Translations under genes and position numbers: made by a program
Source of the DNA: Edaphobacter modestus
GTDB lineage: Bacteria; Acidobacteriota; Terriglobia; Terriglobales; Acidobacteriaceae
Direction of reading: 5' to 3'
DNA: 64,000 bases
Assembly: GCF_004217555.1 (NCBI RefSeq)
Contig: NZ_SHKW01000001.1
Coordinates: 2,666,001-2,730,000, forward strand
Notes under the pieces: model-generated
What the model was told of the DNA's origin: nothing
Seen by the model: the letters and a program-made list of their open reading frames with translations, nothing else
Database searches by the model: none
Shown here: positions 43,978-53,769 of the stretch, piece by piece
How positions within the stretch are numbered: position 1 is the first letter of the stretch
Layout: each line of letters opens with the position of its first letter

Positions 43978-45577
43978 CGTAGGGGCCTTTGTGATCGGTG
44001 ACATGAAAGTTCTCGGGACCGCCTTCGAAATGCCAGATCCGCGTGCCGGCCTCTTCGATCAGGTCCTGGTCGTGGGTGACGAGGAACACGGTTCCCTCGT
44101 ACTTCTGGATGGCCTGATTGAGGGCGTTGATGCTCTCGAGGTCAAGATGATTGGTGGGCTCGTCGAGGACGAGCACGTTAGGCTTCTGCAGCATAATCTT
44201 GCAGAAGAGCAGGCGTGCAGCCTCGCCTCCCGAGAGTGCGTCGGTCTTCTTGAGGCCCTCTTCGCCACGAAAGAGCATTTGCCCGAGGATGCCGCGGATA
44301 TCTTCCTTGGTGGCCTGCGGATCGAACTGGTGCAGCCAGTCGCTGGCGGTCATGCCGAGCTGAATGGAGCCTTTGTGATCCTGGGCGAAGTAGCCGATCT
44401 GTGCCTCGTGTCCCCATTTGACGATGCCGGAGTCGATGGAAACATCCTTCTCTTCGATGCCTGGGCCGTTGGCGAGCAAGGCTTTCAACAATGTGGTCTT
44501 GCCCTGGCCATTGCGGCCGATGAGGACGACCTTGTCGCCACGCTGAACGGCAGCGGAGAAGTTGTTGATGACGTGCTCGGTCTTTCCGTCAGGCTGAGCG
44601 TAGGACTTGTTGACGTCCTCGAACTCGAGAACATTCTTGCCCGAGGGGCGAAGCATATCGAAGCGAATGAACGGGCGCGCGATGTTGGAACGGGCGAGTT
44701 CGCTGGTGGCGAGGCGTTCGACTTCCTTCTTGCGGGAGTTCACCTGCGAAGACCGCGTACCGGCGGAGAAGCGCGCGATGAAGTCATTGAGCTGCGCGAT
44801 CTTCTTCTCACGCTGCTCGTTCTGGCTCTCGATACGGGTGCGAATGCTGGTCTTCTGGAGGACCATGTCGTCGTAGCCGCCGTTGTAAAGGATGATGGTC
44901 TCGTAGTCGATGTCGGCTGTGTGGGTGCAGACATTGTTGAGGAAGTGGCGATCGTGCGAGATGGTGATGACCGTGCCGTTGTAGCGATTGAGAAAGTCTT
45001 CGAGCCAATGAATGGATTCGAGGTCGAGGTAGTTCGTAGGCTCGTCGAGCAGGAGGGCGTCGGGGTTGCCGAAGAGCGCCTGCGCAAGGAGGACACGGAC
45101 CTTCTGGCCGCCCTGAAGCTCAGACATCTTACGCTCGTGAACTTCATCAGGAATGTCGAGCCCCTGGAGAAGGACTGCGGCGTTCGCTTCAGCCTCGTAA
45201 CCGTCTTCGTCGCCGACGATACCTTCGAGCTCGCCGAGACGTGAGCCGTCTTCGTCTGTCAGCTCGGGCTTCTCGTAGATGCGCTCGCGCTCCTCGAGCG
45301 CGGCCCAGAGGCCCTTGTTACCCATGATGACAGTGTCGATGACGCGGTAGGCGTCGAACTCATACTGGTTCTGCTTGAGGACGCCAATCTTCTTCGGGCG
45401 GACGACGGTCCCCTTCTGGGCGTCGATCTCGCCGGTGAGCACCTTCATAAAGGTGGACTTGCCGGCACCGTTTGGACCTGTGAGGCCGTAGCGGCGGCCG
45501 GTAGTAAAAGTCACCGAAACGTCCTCAAAGAGGAGCTTCGAGCCATAGCGCATCGTTACATTCGAGACAGAAATCAT
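43940..45577 (-). CDS. ABC-F family ATPase (YbiT-like)
   Basis: 545 residues from ATG 45577; a GTG directly before it is possible. Two ATP-binding cassettes: Walker A GPNGAGKST with signature LQGGQKVRVLLAQ in the first, and GRNGQGKTT with LSGGEAARLLFCKIM in the second; both Walker B regions end DEPTNYLDLES or DEPTNHLDLES. The linker (about 240-310) is helical and charged, as in ABC-F factors that act on the ribosomal E site. No membrane segments. Substrate role (translation factor or antibiotic protection) is not settled by sequence. An ArsR-type gene lies 94 bases upstream on the same strand. Confidence 0.92.
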   Translation of the reverse strand: MISVSNVTMRYGSKLLFEDVSVTFTTGRRYGLTGPNGAGKSTFMKVLTGEIDAQKGTVVRPKKIGVLKQNQYEFDAYRVIDTVIMGNKGLWAALEERERIYEKPELTDEDGSRLGELEGIVGDEDGYEAEANAAVLLQGLDIPDEVHERKMSELQGGQKVRVLLAQALFGNPDALLLDEPTNYLDLESIHWLEDFLNRYNGTVITISHDRHFLNNVCTHTADIDYETIILYNGGYDDMVLQKTSIRTRIESQNEQREKKIAQLNDFIARFSAGTRSSQVNSRKKEVERLATSELARSNIARPFIRFDMLRPSGKNVLEFEDVNKSYAQPDGKTEHVINNFSAAVQRGDKVVLIGRNGQGKTTLLKALLANGPGIEEKDVSIDSGIVKWGHEAQIGYFAQDHKGSIQLGMTASDWLHQFDPQATKEDIRGILGQMLFRGEEGLKKTDALSGGEAARLLFCKIMLQKPNVLVLDEPTNHLDLESINALNQAIQKYEGTVFLVTHDQDLIEEAGTRIWHFEGGPENFHVTDHKGPYEEYQQQLAMAAK

Positions 45578-45671
45578 CACTCTAATTCTCTCATGGCAGC
45601 ACGAGAGAAAGACGGGCTGCCCCCCCCTCAGTGAGGGGCTTGAAAGGTGCGATTGGAAATGGATTCTGGAA

Positions 45672-45962
45672 TCAGAGGCTTGCCAGGGAATCGAGATAGG
45701 ACTCCCAGACCTCGCGCCGCAAGAAGAGGCTGGCGGTGCGGCCTTCACGCGCTATATCGATCAGGCCCGCTTCCTGCAGCTCCTTGAGGTGATGGGAGAT
45801 GGTGGGGGCGCTGATGTGTTGATGCGCTTCAAGGGCTCCACAGATTAAACCAGGCTCAGCGGCAATCTGGTGAAGAATCGCGTAACGGCGAGGATCGCTG
45901 ATGGCTCGTCCGATCGCTTCGAACTGTTGCTGAGTCAGGCCGGGTTTCCGCGCCTTTGACAT
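45672..45962 (-). CDS. ArsR-family transcriptional regulator
   Basis: 96 residues from ATG 45962. Winged helix-turn-helix: AISDPRRYAILHQIAAEPGLICGALEAH, ISAPTISHHLKELQEAGLIDIAREGRTASLFL. The usual ArsR metal-binding Cys pair is not present (a single Cys in LICGAL), so it may sense something else or act by phosphorylation or dimer state. Its position suggests control of the ABC-F gene. Confidence 0.87.
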   Translation of the reverse strand: MSKARKPGLTQQQFEAIGRAISDPRRYAILHQIAAEPGLICGALEAHQHISAPTISHHLKELQEAGLIDIAREGRTASLFLRREVWESYLDSLASL

Positions 45963-46083
45963 AACCGTTAAATGTAGATGAAAAGTTCAGCAAATGGTTG
46001 CAGGATGGCCGAACGGAGATTTGTCCGGGAGTCCGTACTGCACGGGGCTGGTTGGCCGCCGTGCAGTACCGGATGGGTGAGAA

Positions 46084-47631
46084 TCAGCGTCCGCGATTAC
46101 CGCGGCTGGGGCGGGAGCCCGAGTTGCCTCCGCGCGGGTGCGAGGCGTTACGACTCGGGTGCGCGTTGTTTCCGCTGCCTCCGTGGCCGGCCTGACCCTG
46201 CGGACGTCCTGCACCAGTCCCATGACCTTTGCCTTTGCGACGGCCGCGAATACCAGGACGGCCGTTGTTTGCGGGTTCACTCGACTGTCCTGCCGAACTC
46301 GAATTGTTACGCCAGCTTCGAGTCTCCAGGGCAAGCAACGCATCGAAACCCGAGGTGGAAGCGCCACCAGAACCCTTTGCAGGGAGCACATTGAGATCGA
46401 GGGGCTTGTTGCGCTCCTCCTTCTCAAGGTTCTTATCGGCCACACGCCAGTTGAACTTCATATTCAGCTCCCGTTCGAGCTTGCGAGCTTCATGACGCTC
46501 CTGGGGCATAACGAAGGTCGTCGCTACTCCCTTAGCTCCGGCACGGCCGGTGCGCCCGATGCGGTGGACGAAATCGTCGCTGGCGTTAGGAATGTCGTAG
46601 TTAACAACGTGCGCGATGTCGGAGATATCGATCCCCCGAGCCGCCACGTCGGTCGCAACAAGGACGCGATGCTTTCCGGAGGCAAAGCCCTTGAGGGCAG
46701 AGGTGCGCTGGGACTGAGACCGATCGCCGTGAATGGCGTTCGAATCGTGACCCAACTTCTCCAGCTTGCGCGAGATACGGTCGGCTCCATGTTTGGTGCG
46801 CGAGAAGACCAGGAAGCTCCCCTGCTCTTCATCGAGCATCTGGTTCAGCAGGCCGAGCTTCTGGTCCTGCATGACGGTGTAGGCGCGCAACTCGACCCGG
46901 TCGGAAGGCTTCGAAGTGGTTCCAATCTCGATTCGGACGGGGTCCTTGACGTAATCGCGAACGATCTCCTGGATATTGGCATCGAGCGTGGCCGAGTAGC
47001 ACATGGTCTGACGTCCTCGGGGGACAGCCGTGACGATGCGCCGGATGGCAGGAAGGAAGCCCATGTCGAGCATGCGGTCGACCTCGTCGAGGACGAACAT
47101 GTCGACCTTCGAGAGATCGATCTCGCGACGACGGAGAAAGTCTTCGAGCCGGCCTGGAGTTGCGACGACCAGACGTGGACCGCGATCGAGGTGATCGAAC
47201 TGCGTGTTCTCGGACAAGCCGCCGCAGACGAGTACCGCATCCTGTTTGGCGCCAGGCATCAGCTTTGCGTAGTTATCGAGAACCTGCATGGCAAGCTCGC
47301 GCGTGGGCAAAAGAATAAGAGCACGGACTGGGTTACGCTTGCCCCGAGTGCTGGGAACCGAGGTCGCGTCCAGCCGCTGCAGGATGGGAACGAGAAAGCT
47401 GAGGGTCTTGCCAGTTCCGGTGGAGGCGGTGGCGAGAATGTCTCGGCCTTCGAGCGCAGGCGGAACGGCCCCCGCCTGAACGGGCGTGGGCGTGACAAAG
47501 CCAGCGGCGGTAAGGCGGCTCTTAAGCGAGTCCGAGATGTTGAAGTCAGTAAAGCGGGGGGATGAGGTTGCAAGTGCGACCGGGGCTTCCACCTCGCCGG
47601 TCGGCTGCAGTTCAAGCGTTGCGTTGGTCAA
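46084..47631 (-). CDS. DEAD-box RNA helicase, RhlE-like, with DEVD motif II
   Basis: 515 residues from TTG 47631, with AAGGA 6 bases upstream. Q motif region FTDFNISDSLKSRLTAAGFVTPTPVQ, motif I ATASTGTGKT, Ib ATPGRLEDFL, motif II reads DEVD rather than DEAD, motif III SAT, motif V VATDVAARGIDI and motif VI HRIGRTGRAG. The C-terminal 110 residues are Gly/Arg/Asn-rich and disordered, probably RNA-binding. Such helicases act in ribosome assembly, mRNA decay and cold adaptation. It stands alone with a long 5' gap. Confidence 0.92.
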   Translation of the reverse strand: MTNATLELQPTGEVEAPVALATSSPRFTDFNISDSLKSRLTAAGFVTPTPVQAGAVPPALEGRDILATASTGTGKTLSFLVPILQRLDATSVPSTRGKRNPVRALILLPTRELAMQVLDNYAKLMPGAKQDAVLVCGGLSENTQFDHLDRGPRLVVATPGRLEDFLRRREIDLSKVDMFVLDEVDRMLDMGFLPAIRRIVTAVPRGRQTMCYSATLDANIQEIVRDYVKDPVRIEIGTTSKPSDRVELRAYTVMQDQKLGLLNQMLDEEQGSFLVFSRTKHGADRISRKLEKLGHDSNAIHGDRSQSQRTSALKGFASGKHRVLVATDVAARGIDISDIAHVVNYDIPNASDDFVHRIGRTGRAGAKGVATTFVMPQERHEARKLERELNMKFNWRVADKNLEKEERNKPLDLNVLPAKGSGGASTSGFDALLALETRSWRNNSSSAGQSSEPANNGRPGIRGRRKGKGHGTGAGRPQGQAGHGGSGNNAHPSRNASHPRGGNSGSRPSRGNRGR

Positions 47632-48494
47632 AATAATCCTTTGGTTGAATAAAGCGGCGGAGATATGCAGAAACGCCGTGGGCGTTATCGAAACTATGAC
47701 TCAGCATGTCTCTCGTGCGTCCGAAAGGCTGCTGCTGCAGGCGAGGCTCGTGTCCGTTGACACAGCCTCCAGCCAGAGCAACCAACGCAGCTTCCGCATC
47801 TAAGGGGAAGACCAACGGTGGGGGAAGCAAATCGCAGTCTCTGGCCAGATCTCCTGATTCCACGGTGGAGTCTTTGCCTGCGATGCTATTGCGCAACGAT
47901 TCTTACCCAAAGCGCACTTACAGAATATCACGCAACCGTTAGAAGCGTAGGTCTGCGGCGACCAACATGTCTTTATTTGTTCAATCTCTGTGCCACGATT
48001 TCGATTTGAGCTTGCGCTTTTCCCAAAGTCTGATCCACAGGCACATTCAACAAACGGGACACCCTGACGAAGATTCGATCGAAAACACTGTCGATGAGCC
48101 CCTTGTTGAAGAACCAGCGTCGCATGCGAAATTTGGACCGGTTGAAGTCGCGAATCTTTGAGAGTGGGAATCGACGTAGAGAACGCTTGAAACGCGAGCG
48201 ACAGGCGGAGGCGTTACTGCGGTTGCACGGAGATCTGATGACCCCTGAGGAGCGAGGGCTGTTTGGAAGCGTATTTACAAAGCGGACAGAGCGAGAGTGC
48301 ATGGAAGCGGATAGAGACCACTGTGAGATTTGGCTTTTTATCGCTCCGGATTGTTGAAGAATATCGCAGGGATGGTGGATCTGTTTCGATGGAGATCGAC
48401 CGATCCCATCTGAAGCGGCCCGATTGTGTAATTTTGCCCTGATAAGGAGGGCGCGCCAGCAAGCTGTGGCGCACCCGAGTAGCTGATTCAATGA
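47632..48494. other. 863-base gap with no convincing gene
   Basis: Between the helicase and msrA. It is less GC-rich than the surroundings, especially 47900-48400. A plus-strand frame at 48094-48357 would give an Arg-rich peptide, and a minus-strand frame covers 47973-48491; neither has a good start signal or recognisable family. The right-hand part before 47631 must include the helicase promoter and 5' leader. Confidence 0.45.
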
Positions 48495-48971
48495 TCAGAT
48501 ATGGCAGCTCACCATGCCACGCTTTTCGAGGTAACGCTGGTGATACTCCTCCGCCTTCCAGAATCTTGTTGAAAGCAATACCTGAGTCGCAATGGGATTT
48601 CGATAGGTTCCGGAAGCGTTTAGCTCCGCGATCTTGGCGCGCGCTTCGGAGGCCTGCTGATCGTTATGGGTAAAGAGGACGCTGCGGTACTGGGTTCCCC
48701 AGTCCGGTCCCTGCCGGTTGACCTGTGTGGGATCGTGCAGGACAAAGAATGCATCCAGAAGTGCCGCGTAGCTGATTCGCGAGTTGTCGAAAGTAACCTG
48801 AACGACCTCCGCATGGCCAGTGCGGTCCGTACAAATATCTTTATAGGTTGGGTGCTCGAGGTCTCCGCCTTCGTAGCCTACTGCTGTATCGATGACTCCA
48901 ATAATTTCATTGAATTTTGCTTCTACACCCCAGAAGCATCCTGCTCCAAATGTAGCCTTCTCGATTGCCAC
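48495..48971 (-). CDS. msrA: Peptide methionine sulfoxide reductase MsrA
   Basis: 158 residues from GTG 48971, with AAGGAG 5 bases upstream. Reduces methionine-S-sulfoxide in proteins. The catalytic motif is FGAGCFWGVEA; YEGGDLEHPTYKDICTDRTGHAEVVQV and HDPTQVNRQGPDWGTQYRS are conserved. The C-terminal MVSCHI offers a possible resolving Cys. No MsrB partner is adjacent. Confidence 0.95.
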   Translation of the reverse strand: MAIEKATFGAGCFWGVEAKFNEIIGVIDTAVGYEGGDLEHPTYKDICTDRTGHAEVVQVTFDNSRISYAALLDAFFVLHDPTQVNRQGPDWGTQYRSVLFTHNDQQASEARAKIAELNASGTYRNPIATQVLLSTRFWKAEEYHQRYLEKRGMVSCHI

Positions 48972-49277
48972 TTTTACTCCTTTGCTGCGAATTGCACTTG
49001 CTTCATACGAAATAGCCGACAGGCCTGGGTCTGCGGTCGAACGATACCTATTTGATGCTCTTCCCCATGGGTTTGTCATCCCCCGATGATGAGTAGCGGG
49101 AGTAATTTTGGGACTCTTAATCTAGAGCTGTCAATGGTCCTGCTGATTATCTTTCGCGATGACCGAAAGAGAGCCTGGCACGATCCCAAACCTGATCCTT
49201 CCCGGAAGAGTTTCGGCAGGATACATAAACGATCTTCCTCGGAGGTGGGAGCCGTACTGCCACTCAGCGAGAGGGGG
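48972..49277. other. Intergenic gap between msrA and rluB
   Basis: 306 bases upstream of msrA and downstream of rluB (both minus strand). I see no gene; it should contain the msrA promoter. Confidence 0.4.
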
Positions 49278-50189
49278 TCAATCGCGCGGCCGGACTCGCG
49301 TTCGAGAGGCGGGAGCTCGACGCTTGCTGGCTTTAGGAGGAACTGGCTTTTTGAGCTGTGCGAACTCCGGCGTCTTCTGTTTCGGAGTTACCTTCAGCCC
49401 TCGAGCCGCCCGGCCCAACGCTGTGACCTCGCCTGCCGTGAGCTCGCGAAACTCGCCCGGAGCGACATCGAGCCGGAGAGCACCGTAGCCGATGCGGCGG
49501 ATCTTCTCGACGTGATGGCCGATCTCCTCGAACATCTTACGGATCTGTCGGTTCCGCCCTTCGGTGAGGGAGAGTTCAAACCAGGGATTGTCGCCTCCCC
49601 GGACTTGCTCGACCTTTGCGGGGGCGGTAACAACGCGATCGCGCCGGCCGCTCCGAACCTCATTGAGGCGGCCTCGGTCGATCATGATGCCGCGACGAAG
49701 CTGGTCGATGCTCTCTGCCGACGGTACGCCCGAAACCTTTACCAGGTAGGTCTTTTCCACTCCCGCTGCCGCCTTGGAGAGCTTGTTGGCAAGATCGCCA
49801 TCGTTGGTCATCAGCAGGAGGCCCTCGGAGAGGTAATCGAGGCGGCCGACAGGATATAGCCGGACGCGGTCCCCATGGGGACCCTGCTTCTTTGCCATCA
49901 ACTCCATCACGGTGGGGCGCTTCTCTGGGTCAGAGAGAGTCGTGACGTATCCCCGGGGTTTGTTGAGCATGTAATAGCGCTGCTGCTCACGACCGTGCAA
50001 CAATTTGCCGTCAACGCGAATGTGGTCGCGATCGAGATCGGCACGTGTGCCCAACTCGGTGACGACCTGCCCGTTGACCTGGACGCGGCCTTCGAGAATG
50101 AGTTCCTCGGATTTGCGGCGACTGGCAATGCCTGCTGCCGCGAGAATCTTCTGGAGGCGCTCGCCCCTGGGTTCGGTCGGTTCGGTCAT
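49278..50189 (-). CDS. rluB: Pseudouridine synthase, RluB/RsuA family
   Basis: 303 residues from ATG 50189. N-terminal S4 RNA-binding domain (RLQKILAAAGIASRRKSEELILEGRVQVNG), then the synthase core with YYMLNKPRGYVTTLSD and the catalytic Asp in YPVGRLDYLSEGLLLMTNDG, and EGRNRQIRKMFEEIGHHV. A basic C-terminal tail (KKPVPPKASKRRAPASR) follows. Most likely modifies 23S rRNA; RsuA or RluE specificity cannot be excluded. Cupin and scpB genes lie upstream on the same strand. Confidence 0.92.
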   Translation of the reverse strand: MTEPTEPRGERLQKILAAAGIASRRKSEELILEGRVQVNGQVVTELGTRADLDRDHIRVDGKLLHGREQQRYYMLNKPRGYVTTLSDPEKRPTVMELMAKKQGPHGDRVRLYPVGRLDYLSEGLLLMTNDGDLANKLSKAAAGVEKTYLVKVSGVPSAESIDQLRRGIMIDRGRLNEVRSGRRDRVVTAPAKVEQVRGGDNPWFELSLTEGRNRQIRKMFEEIGHHVEKIRRIGYGALRLDVAPGEFRELTAGEVTALGRAARGLKVTPKQKTPEFAQLKKPVPPKASKRRAPASRTRVRPRD

Positions 50190-50235
50190 CTCTCCATTAT
50201 CCCCCGAACGGCGACGATGCGCGCATCGAGAGCGC

Positions 50236-50652
50236 TTATGGATGGTGCAGCGAAAGGCCGTACTCGGAGAAGAGCTCGAGGATGCGCGGCATGTCTGCCG
50301 CCGGGGTGAGGCCAGCCAGATCCGCAAAGAATCGCTCGATTCCAGCCGGTGAGATGAAGATGGCGATTCTGCCGGTCGTCGTGCCTGCATTGCGGAAAGT
50401 ATGAACGGAGCCGCGGGGAGCGAAGAAGATCTCGCCGACGGTGGCCTTGCGCCACTCCCCCTCGCTGAGGATCTCGAAGTCCCCGTCAAGAACGGTGAAG
50501 GTCTCGTCCTCGCGTGTATGGCAATGCGGTGGCGGACCGCCGCCGGAAGGGGTGGTCTGGATCATCGTCGTCGAGGTTCCGCCGGTCATACTTCCATCGA
50601 CGAGAATTTCAAGGGTCTCGCCGAGAATATTGAAGGTTCTGATGGGTTTCAT
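50236..50652 (-). CDS. Cupin-domain protein
   Basis: 138 residues from ATG 50652 with GGAG 7 bases upstream. One cupin barrel with metal-type motif 1, PHCHTREDETFTVLDGDFEI, and motif 2 with FFAPRGSVHTFRN. Substrate unknown; related proteins include small oxygenases and sugar-binding regulators. It sits between scpB and rluB, all on the minus strand. Confidence 0.85.
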   Translation of the reverse strand: MKPIRTFNILGETLEILVDGSMTGGTSTTMIQTTPSGGGPPPHCHTREDETFTVLDGDFEILSEGEWRKATVGEIFFAPRGSVHTFRNAGTTTGRIAIFISPAGIERFFADLAGLTPAADMPRILELFSEYGLSLHHP

Positions 50653-50730
50653 CCCAGGCTCCGACCTCGCGTGATCGTTTCCCCACAACGGCTACACCAG
50701 CGTAGCAGAGGGACTCCGTCTGACTGATTC

Positions 50731-51774
50731 TTATTGATTTGGTTCTTCTACAAGCTCGGAGGATTGTTCGGACTTCGGCTCGTCGGATCTCTCTGCTTCC
50801 CCTTCTTCTTCTTCTTCGTCATCGGGGAGCTGGTCATCCAGCGGATCGTCCACGGGATCGGGGCTGCCGTCGGCCTGGGGAAGGTGGGTATGGCGCTCGG
50901 GTTGCAGCTCGTCAGCGGTCTCCGGCACATGGTGCTCGGCGGCAGTTCCAGGCTCCATGGGAATCTCTTCCTGCTCCGCGAGCTCGCCGGCCATCTTTTC
51001 GAACTCCTCGATGGAGGGAAGCTCATTGATGTCCCTCAAGCCGAAGCGAAGAAGAAAGTCCTTGGTGGTCTTGTAGAGGATGGGACGGCCGATGACCTGC
51101 TTCCGTCCAGCGGTGGTCACGAGCTTGCGCGTCATCAGCGAGCCGAGTACGCCGCCGGAGTCCACGCCGCGGATCTCGGAGACCTCAGGCGCGGTGATGG
51201 GCTGCTTATAGGCAACGACGGCCAGCGTCTCGAGCGCCTGCAGGGAGAGCTTCAGCGGCGGTTTGAGCGATTTGACGAAGCCCCGGACGGCGTCGTGATA
51301 CTCCGGCTTGGTGGCGAGGCGGTAACCGCTGGCGACCTCACGAATCTCAAGGCCGCGGTCGCCGTTCGCGTAGTCGGCAACGAGCTGGGCGAGGATGGAG
51401 CGGAAGTACTCGCGGAGGCGACGATTCTTCTCCTTCTCTTCCTTGTTCTCGCGCGTTGACCTCTGTTGAGTGGTCTCCTCAGGGGCCTCAGGCGGGACTT
51501 CAGCGGCCGCGGCGACAGACTCGGAAGCATCCGGTGCAGCTTGTTCGGAGTCGGAGAGAATCTCCCCGTTCAAGCCGTCCACGTCGGTATCGACCTCTTG
51601 CTGAGGGGCAGCTTCGCCCGCGCCATCGCCTTCGAGGGCAAGCGCTTGCTGTGCCTGGGCGAGATGGTCGAGTTCTGCCTGGGCCTCCTGACCCAGCAGG
51701 CCCATCAACTGCGCCAGAGTCACCGGTTCTTCCGACGCGTAAATGACGGCTTCAATCTTTGCTTTCAGGCTCAT
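50731..51774 (-). CDS. scpB: Segregation and condensation protein B
   Basis: 347 residues from ATG 51774; ScpB dimers bind ScpA and SMC to build the condensin complex. The two winged-helix parts are recognisable: SLKAKIEAVIYASEEPVTLAQLMGLLG at the start, and LSLQALETLAVVAYKQPITAPEVSEIRGV, VTTAGRKQVIGRPILYKTTKDFL later. Between them lies a low-complexity charged insert of about 80 residues, and the C-terminal 80 residues are acidic and Pro-rich. It is much longer than usual (roughly 190-250). scpA lies 3 kb away rather than adjacent. Confidence 0.92.
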   Translation of the reverse strand: MSLKAKIEAVIYASEEPVTLAQLMGLLGQEAQAELDHLAQAQQALALEGDGAGEAAPQQEVDTDVDGLNGEILSDSEQAAPDASESVAAAAEVPPEAPEETTQQRSTRENKEEKEKNRRLREYFRSILAQLVADYANGDRGLEIREVASGYRLATKPEYHDAVRGFVKSLKPPLKLSLQALETLAVVAYKQPITAPEVSEIRGVDSGGVLGSLMTRKLVTTAGRKQVIGRPILYKTTKDFLLRFGLRDINELPSIEEFEKMAGELAEQEEIPMEPGTAAEHHVPETADELQPERHTHLPQADGSPDPVDDPLDDQLPDDEEEEEGEAERSDEPKSEQSSELVEEPNQ

Positions 51775-51848
51775 TGCCTTTGAGTGTATAAGAATGACCC
51801 TCGTACGGTGTCCCCGGAAGGTGCCATTCGGGACCTCTTTTGCACAGC

Positions 51849-51883
51849 AAAAGGGGCGAGGATAGTCTCTCCCCGCCCCTTTT
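51849..51883 (-). terminator. Terminator after the phosphate transporter gene
   Basis: AAAAGGGGCG (51849-51858) pairs with CGCCCCTTTT (51874-51883). It is placed just downstream of the minus-strand pit gene and upstream of scpB, and T-rich on the transcript's 3' side. Confidence 0.75.
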
Positions 51884-51912
51884 GGATCGTCCACCTGGAT
51901 CGAAATCTGGAG

Positions 51913-53517
51913 CTATTTCACGAACATATTGAAGAGCCAGTACAAAACACCGGAAAGGATCGCCGCGGCCGGCAGGGTAAAGACCCAGGCCAGGGCGATG
52001 TCCCGCAGCGTCGAGGTCTGCAGCCCGCTCTTGTTCGCGGCCATCGTGCCGGCGATGCCCGAGGAGAGGACGTGCGTCGTACTGACAGGAAGCCCGTAGC
52101 CATCGGCAGCGAGAATGGTCATCATCGCGACCAGCTCCGCCGAGGCGCCCTGCGCATAGGTCAGGTGAGTTTTGCCGATCTTCTCACCGACGGTGACGAC
52201 GATGCGCTTCCAGCCCACCATGGTTCCGAGTCCGAGGGCCAGGGCAACCGCGACCTTGACCCAGGAGGGAATGAACTTGGTCGCGCGGTCAAGAAAGACC
52301 TTGTAATTACCAAAGACCTTCTGGTCGTCGTCGGAGATCTTAGGGCCATACTTCGGCAGCAGGCGCATGGTCTCGCTGACCAGGTACATCTGGTTGCGAA
52401 CGTTGGACTGCATATTGGGAGGTACCTGTTTAAGGGCTCCGTACCGTGTGACCTCGTTCTGTATGTCGTTAACGGTCTCTTGCAGGGCAAGCATCGTCGT
52501 CGGCTGGAAGGTCCGGGTGGAGACGAAGTGCTCAAGCTCCGGACCAGGCTCGGCGATGACCACCTTCTGGTCGACGTAGCGGGAGATGGAGTCGGATACC
52601 TGGTGCGAGACCGCAGTAAAGGTCTCGACCTGCGAGCGTGTGACGGCGTGGTTCAACGCGTAGGCTGTGGGAACTGTCCCCACGAGGATCAGCATGATCA
52701 GGCCCATGCCCTTCTGACCATCGTTGGAGCCGTGGGCGAAGCTGACGCCGGTACAGGTAAGAACCAGCAGGGCGCGGATATAAAACGGCGGTGGATCCGT
52801 GGTTTTAGGCGCCTCATAGAGGCGAGGATCGCGCAACAGTATCTTGAAGAGCCCGAATAGAAGAGCGGCACCGATGAAACCAACCAGGGGCGAGAACAGT
52901 AGCGCCTTGAAGACCTTCGTTACCTGCTCCCAATCGACACCGCTCACGCCGCTGGCTCCGTGTAGCAGCTGGTTGGTGATGCCGACGCCGATGATCGAGC
53001 CGATCATGGTGTGGGAGCTCGACGCGGGAAGGCCGCGATACCAGGTCGCGAGGTTCCACAGAATTGCCGCCACCAGCAGGGCGAAGACCATGGCGAAACC
53101 TGATCCCCGACTGACCTTGAGGATCAGCTCTACCGGCAGCAGCGTGATGACCGAATACGCTACTGCGCCCGAACTGGTAAGCACACCGACAAAGTTCCAA
53201 AGACCCGACCAGACCACCGCGACGTGGGGTTCGAGCGAATGGGTATAGATGACGGTGGCGACCGCATTCGCGGTGTCGTGAAATCCGTTAACAAACTCGA
53301 AGCCGAGGGCGATCAGCAGCGCAATCCCGAGTAGAAAATACGGAAAGATCGAGCCCGTATGGACGAACGAGAGATCCTCGTGCAACTTGCTGACGATGTA
53401 GCCGATGCCACCGAGAAGCAGAAGCCCGAAGACAATGCTGCCGATCCGGCCGGGGGATGATTTTTTCAACTTCTCATCGAGAAGGGAGCCTGAAGGGAGC
53501 GCGGCTGGCGTTGCCAT
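51913..53517 (-). CDS. pit: PiT-family inorganic phosphate transporter
   Basis: 534 residues with about ten hydrophobic segments. The two PiT signature repeats are visible: GFEFVNGFHDTANAVATVIYT in the first half and HGSNDGQKGMGLIML in the second, with GLPASSSHTMIGSIIG and GLPVSTTHVLSSGIAG. A soluble loop (about 300-400) separates the halves. Imports phosphate or metal-phosphate with H+ or Na+. No PhoU/DUF47 gene is adjacent. It lies between scpB and scpA regions and has its own terminator. Confidence 0.95.
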   Translation of the reverse strand: MATPAALPSGSLLDEKLKKSSPGRIGSIVFGLLLLGGIGYIVSKLHEDLSFVHTGSIFPYFLLGIALLIALGFEFVNGFHDTANAVATVIYTHSLEPHVAVVWSGLWNFVGVLTSSGAVAYSVITLLPVELILKVSRGSGFAMVFALLVAAILWNLATWYRGLPASSSHTMIGSIIGVGITNQLLHGASGVSGVDWEQVTKVFKALLFSPLVGFIGAALLFGLFKILLRDPRLYEAPKTTDPPPFYIRALLVLTCTGVSFAHGSNDGQKGMGLIMLILVGTVPTAYALNHAVTRSQVETFTAVSHQVSDSISRYVDQKVVIAEPGPELEHFVSTRTFQPTTMLALQETVNDIQNEVTRYGALKQVPPNMQSNVRNQMYLVSETMRLLPKYGPKISDDDQKVFGNYKVFLDRATKFIPSWVKVAVALALGLGTMVGWKRIVVTVGEKIGKTHLTYAQGASAELVAMMTILAADGYGLPVSTTHVLSSGIAGTMAANKSGLQTSTLRDIALAWVFTLPAAAILSGVLYWLFNMFVK

Positions 53518-53769
53518 AAGTTGTCACCTGGAAGGAATTAGGGCCCGATTCGTGAGGATGACGATAGGCCCGCTTTGCGAACAGAGTGTGAATGGTAGGT
53601 AAAGATCCCACTGGCTGAAAGGGAAATTTGTTTCCCCAGGAAGAGGTGAAAAATCCCCAGATGTGCAACTATTTTCACACCGTGAGACATGTTTTGGCCC
53701 AGCGGGAGCGAAATCGGACAAAAACCGGGGTTCGCGATTTGGTCCATGGCGTGCCTTATGTCATGGCAT

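Noticed and set aside
48094..48357. 87-codon plus-strand gene between helicase and msrA
   Set aside because: Plausible composition but no ribosome binding site, family or neighbour support; the opposite strand is open as well, so I leave the region unassigned.
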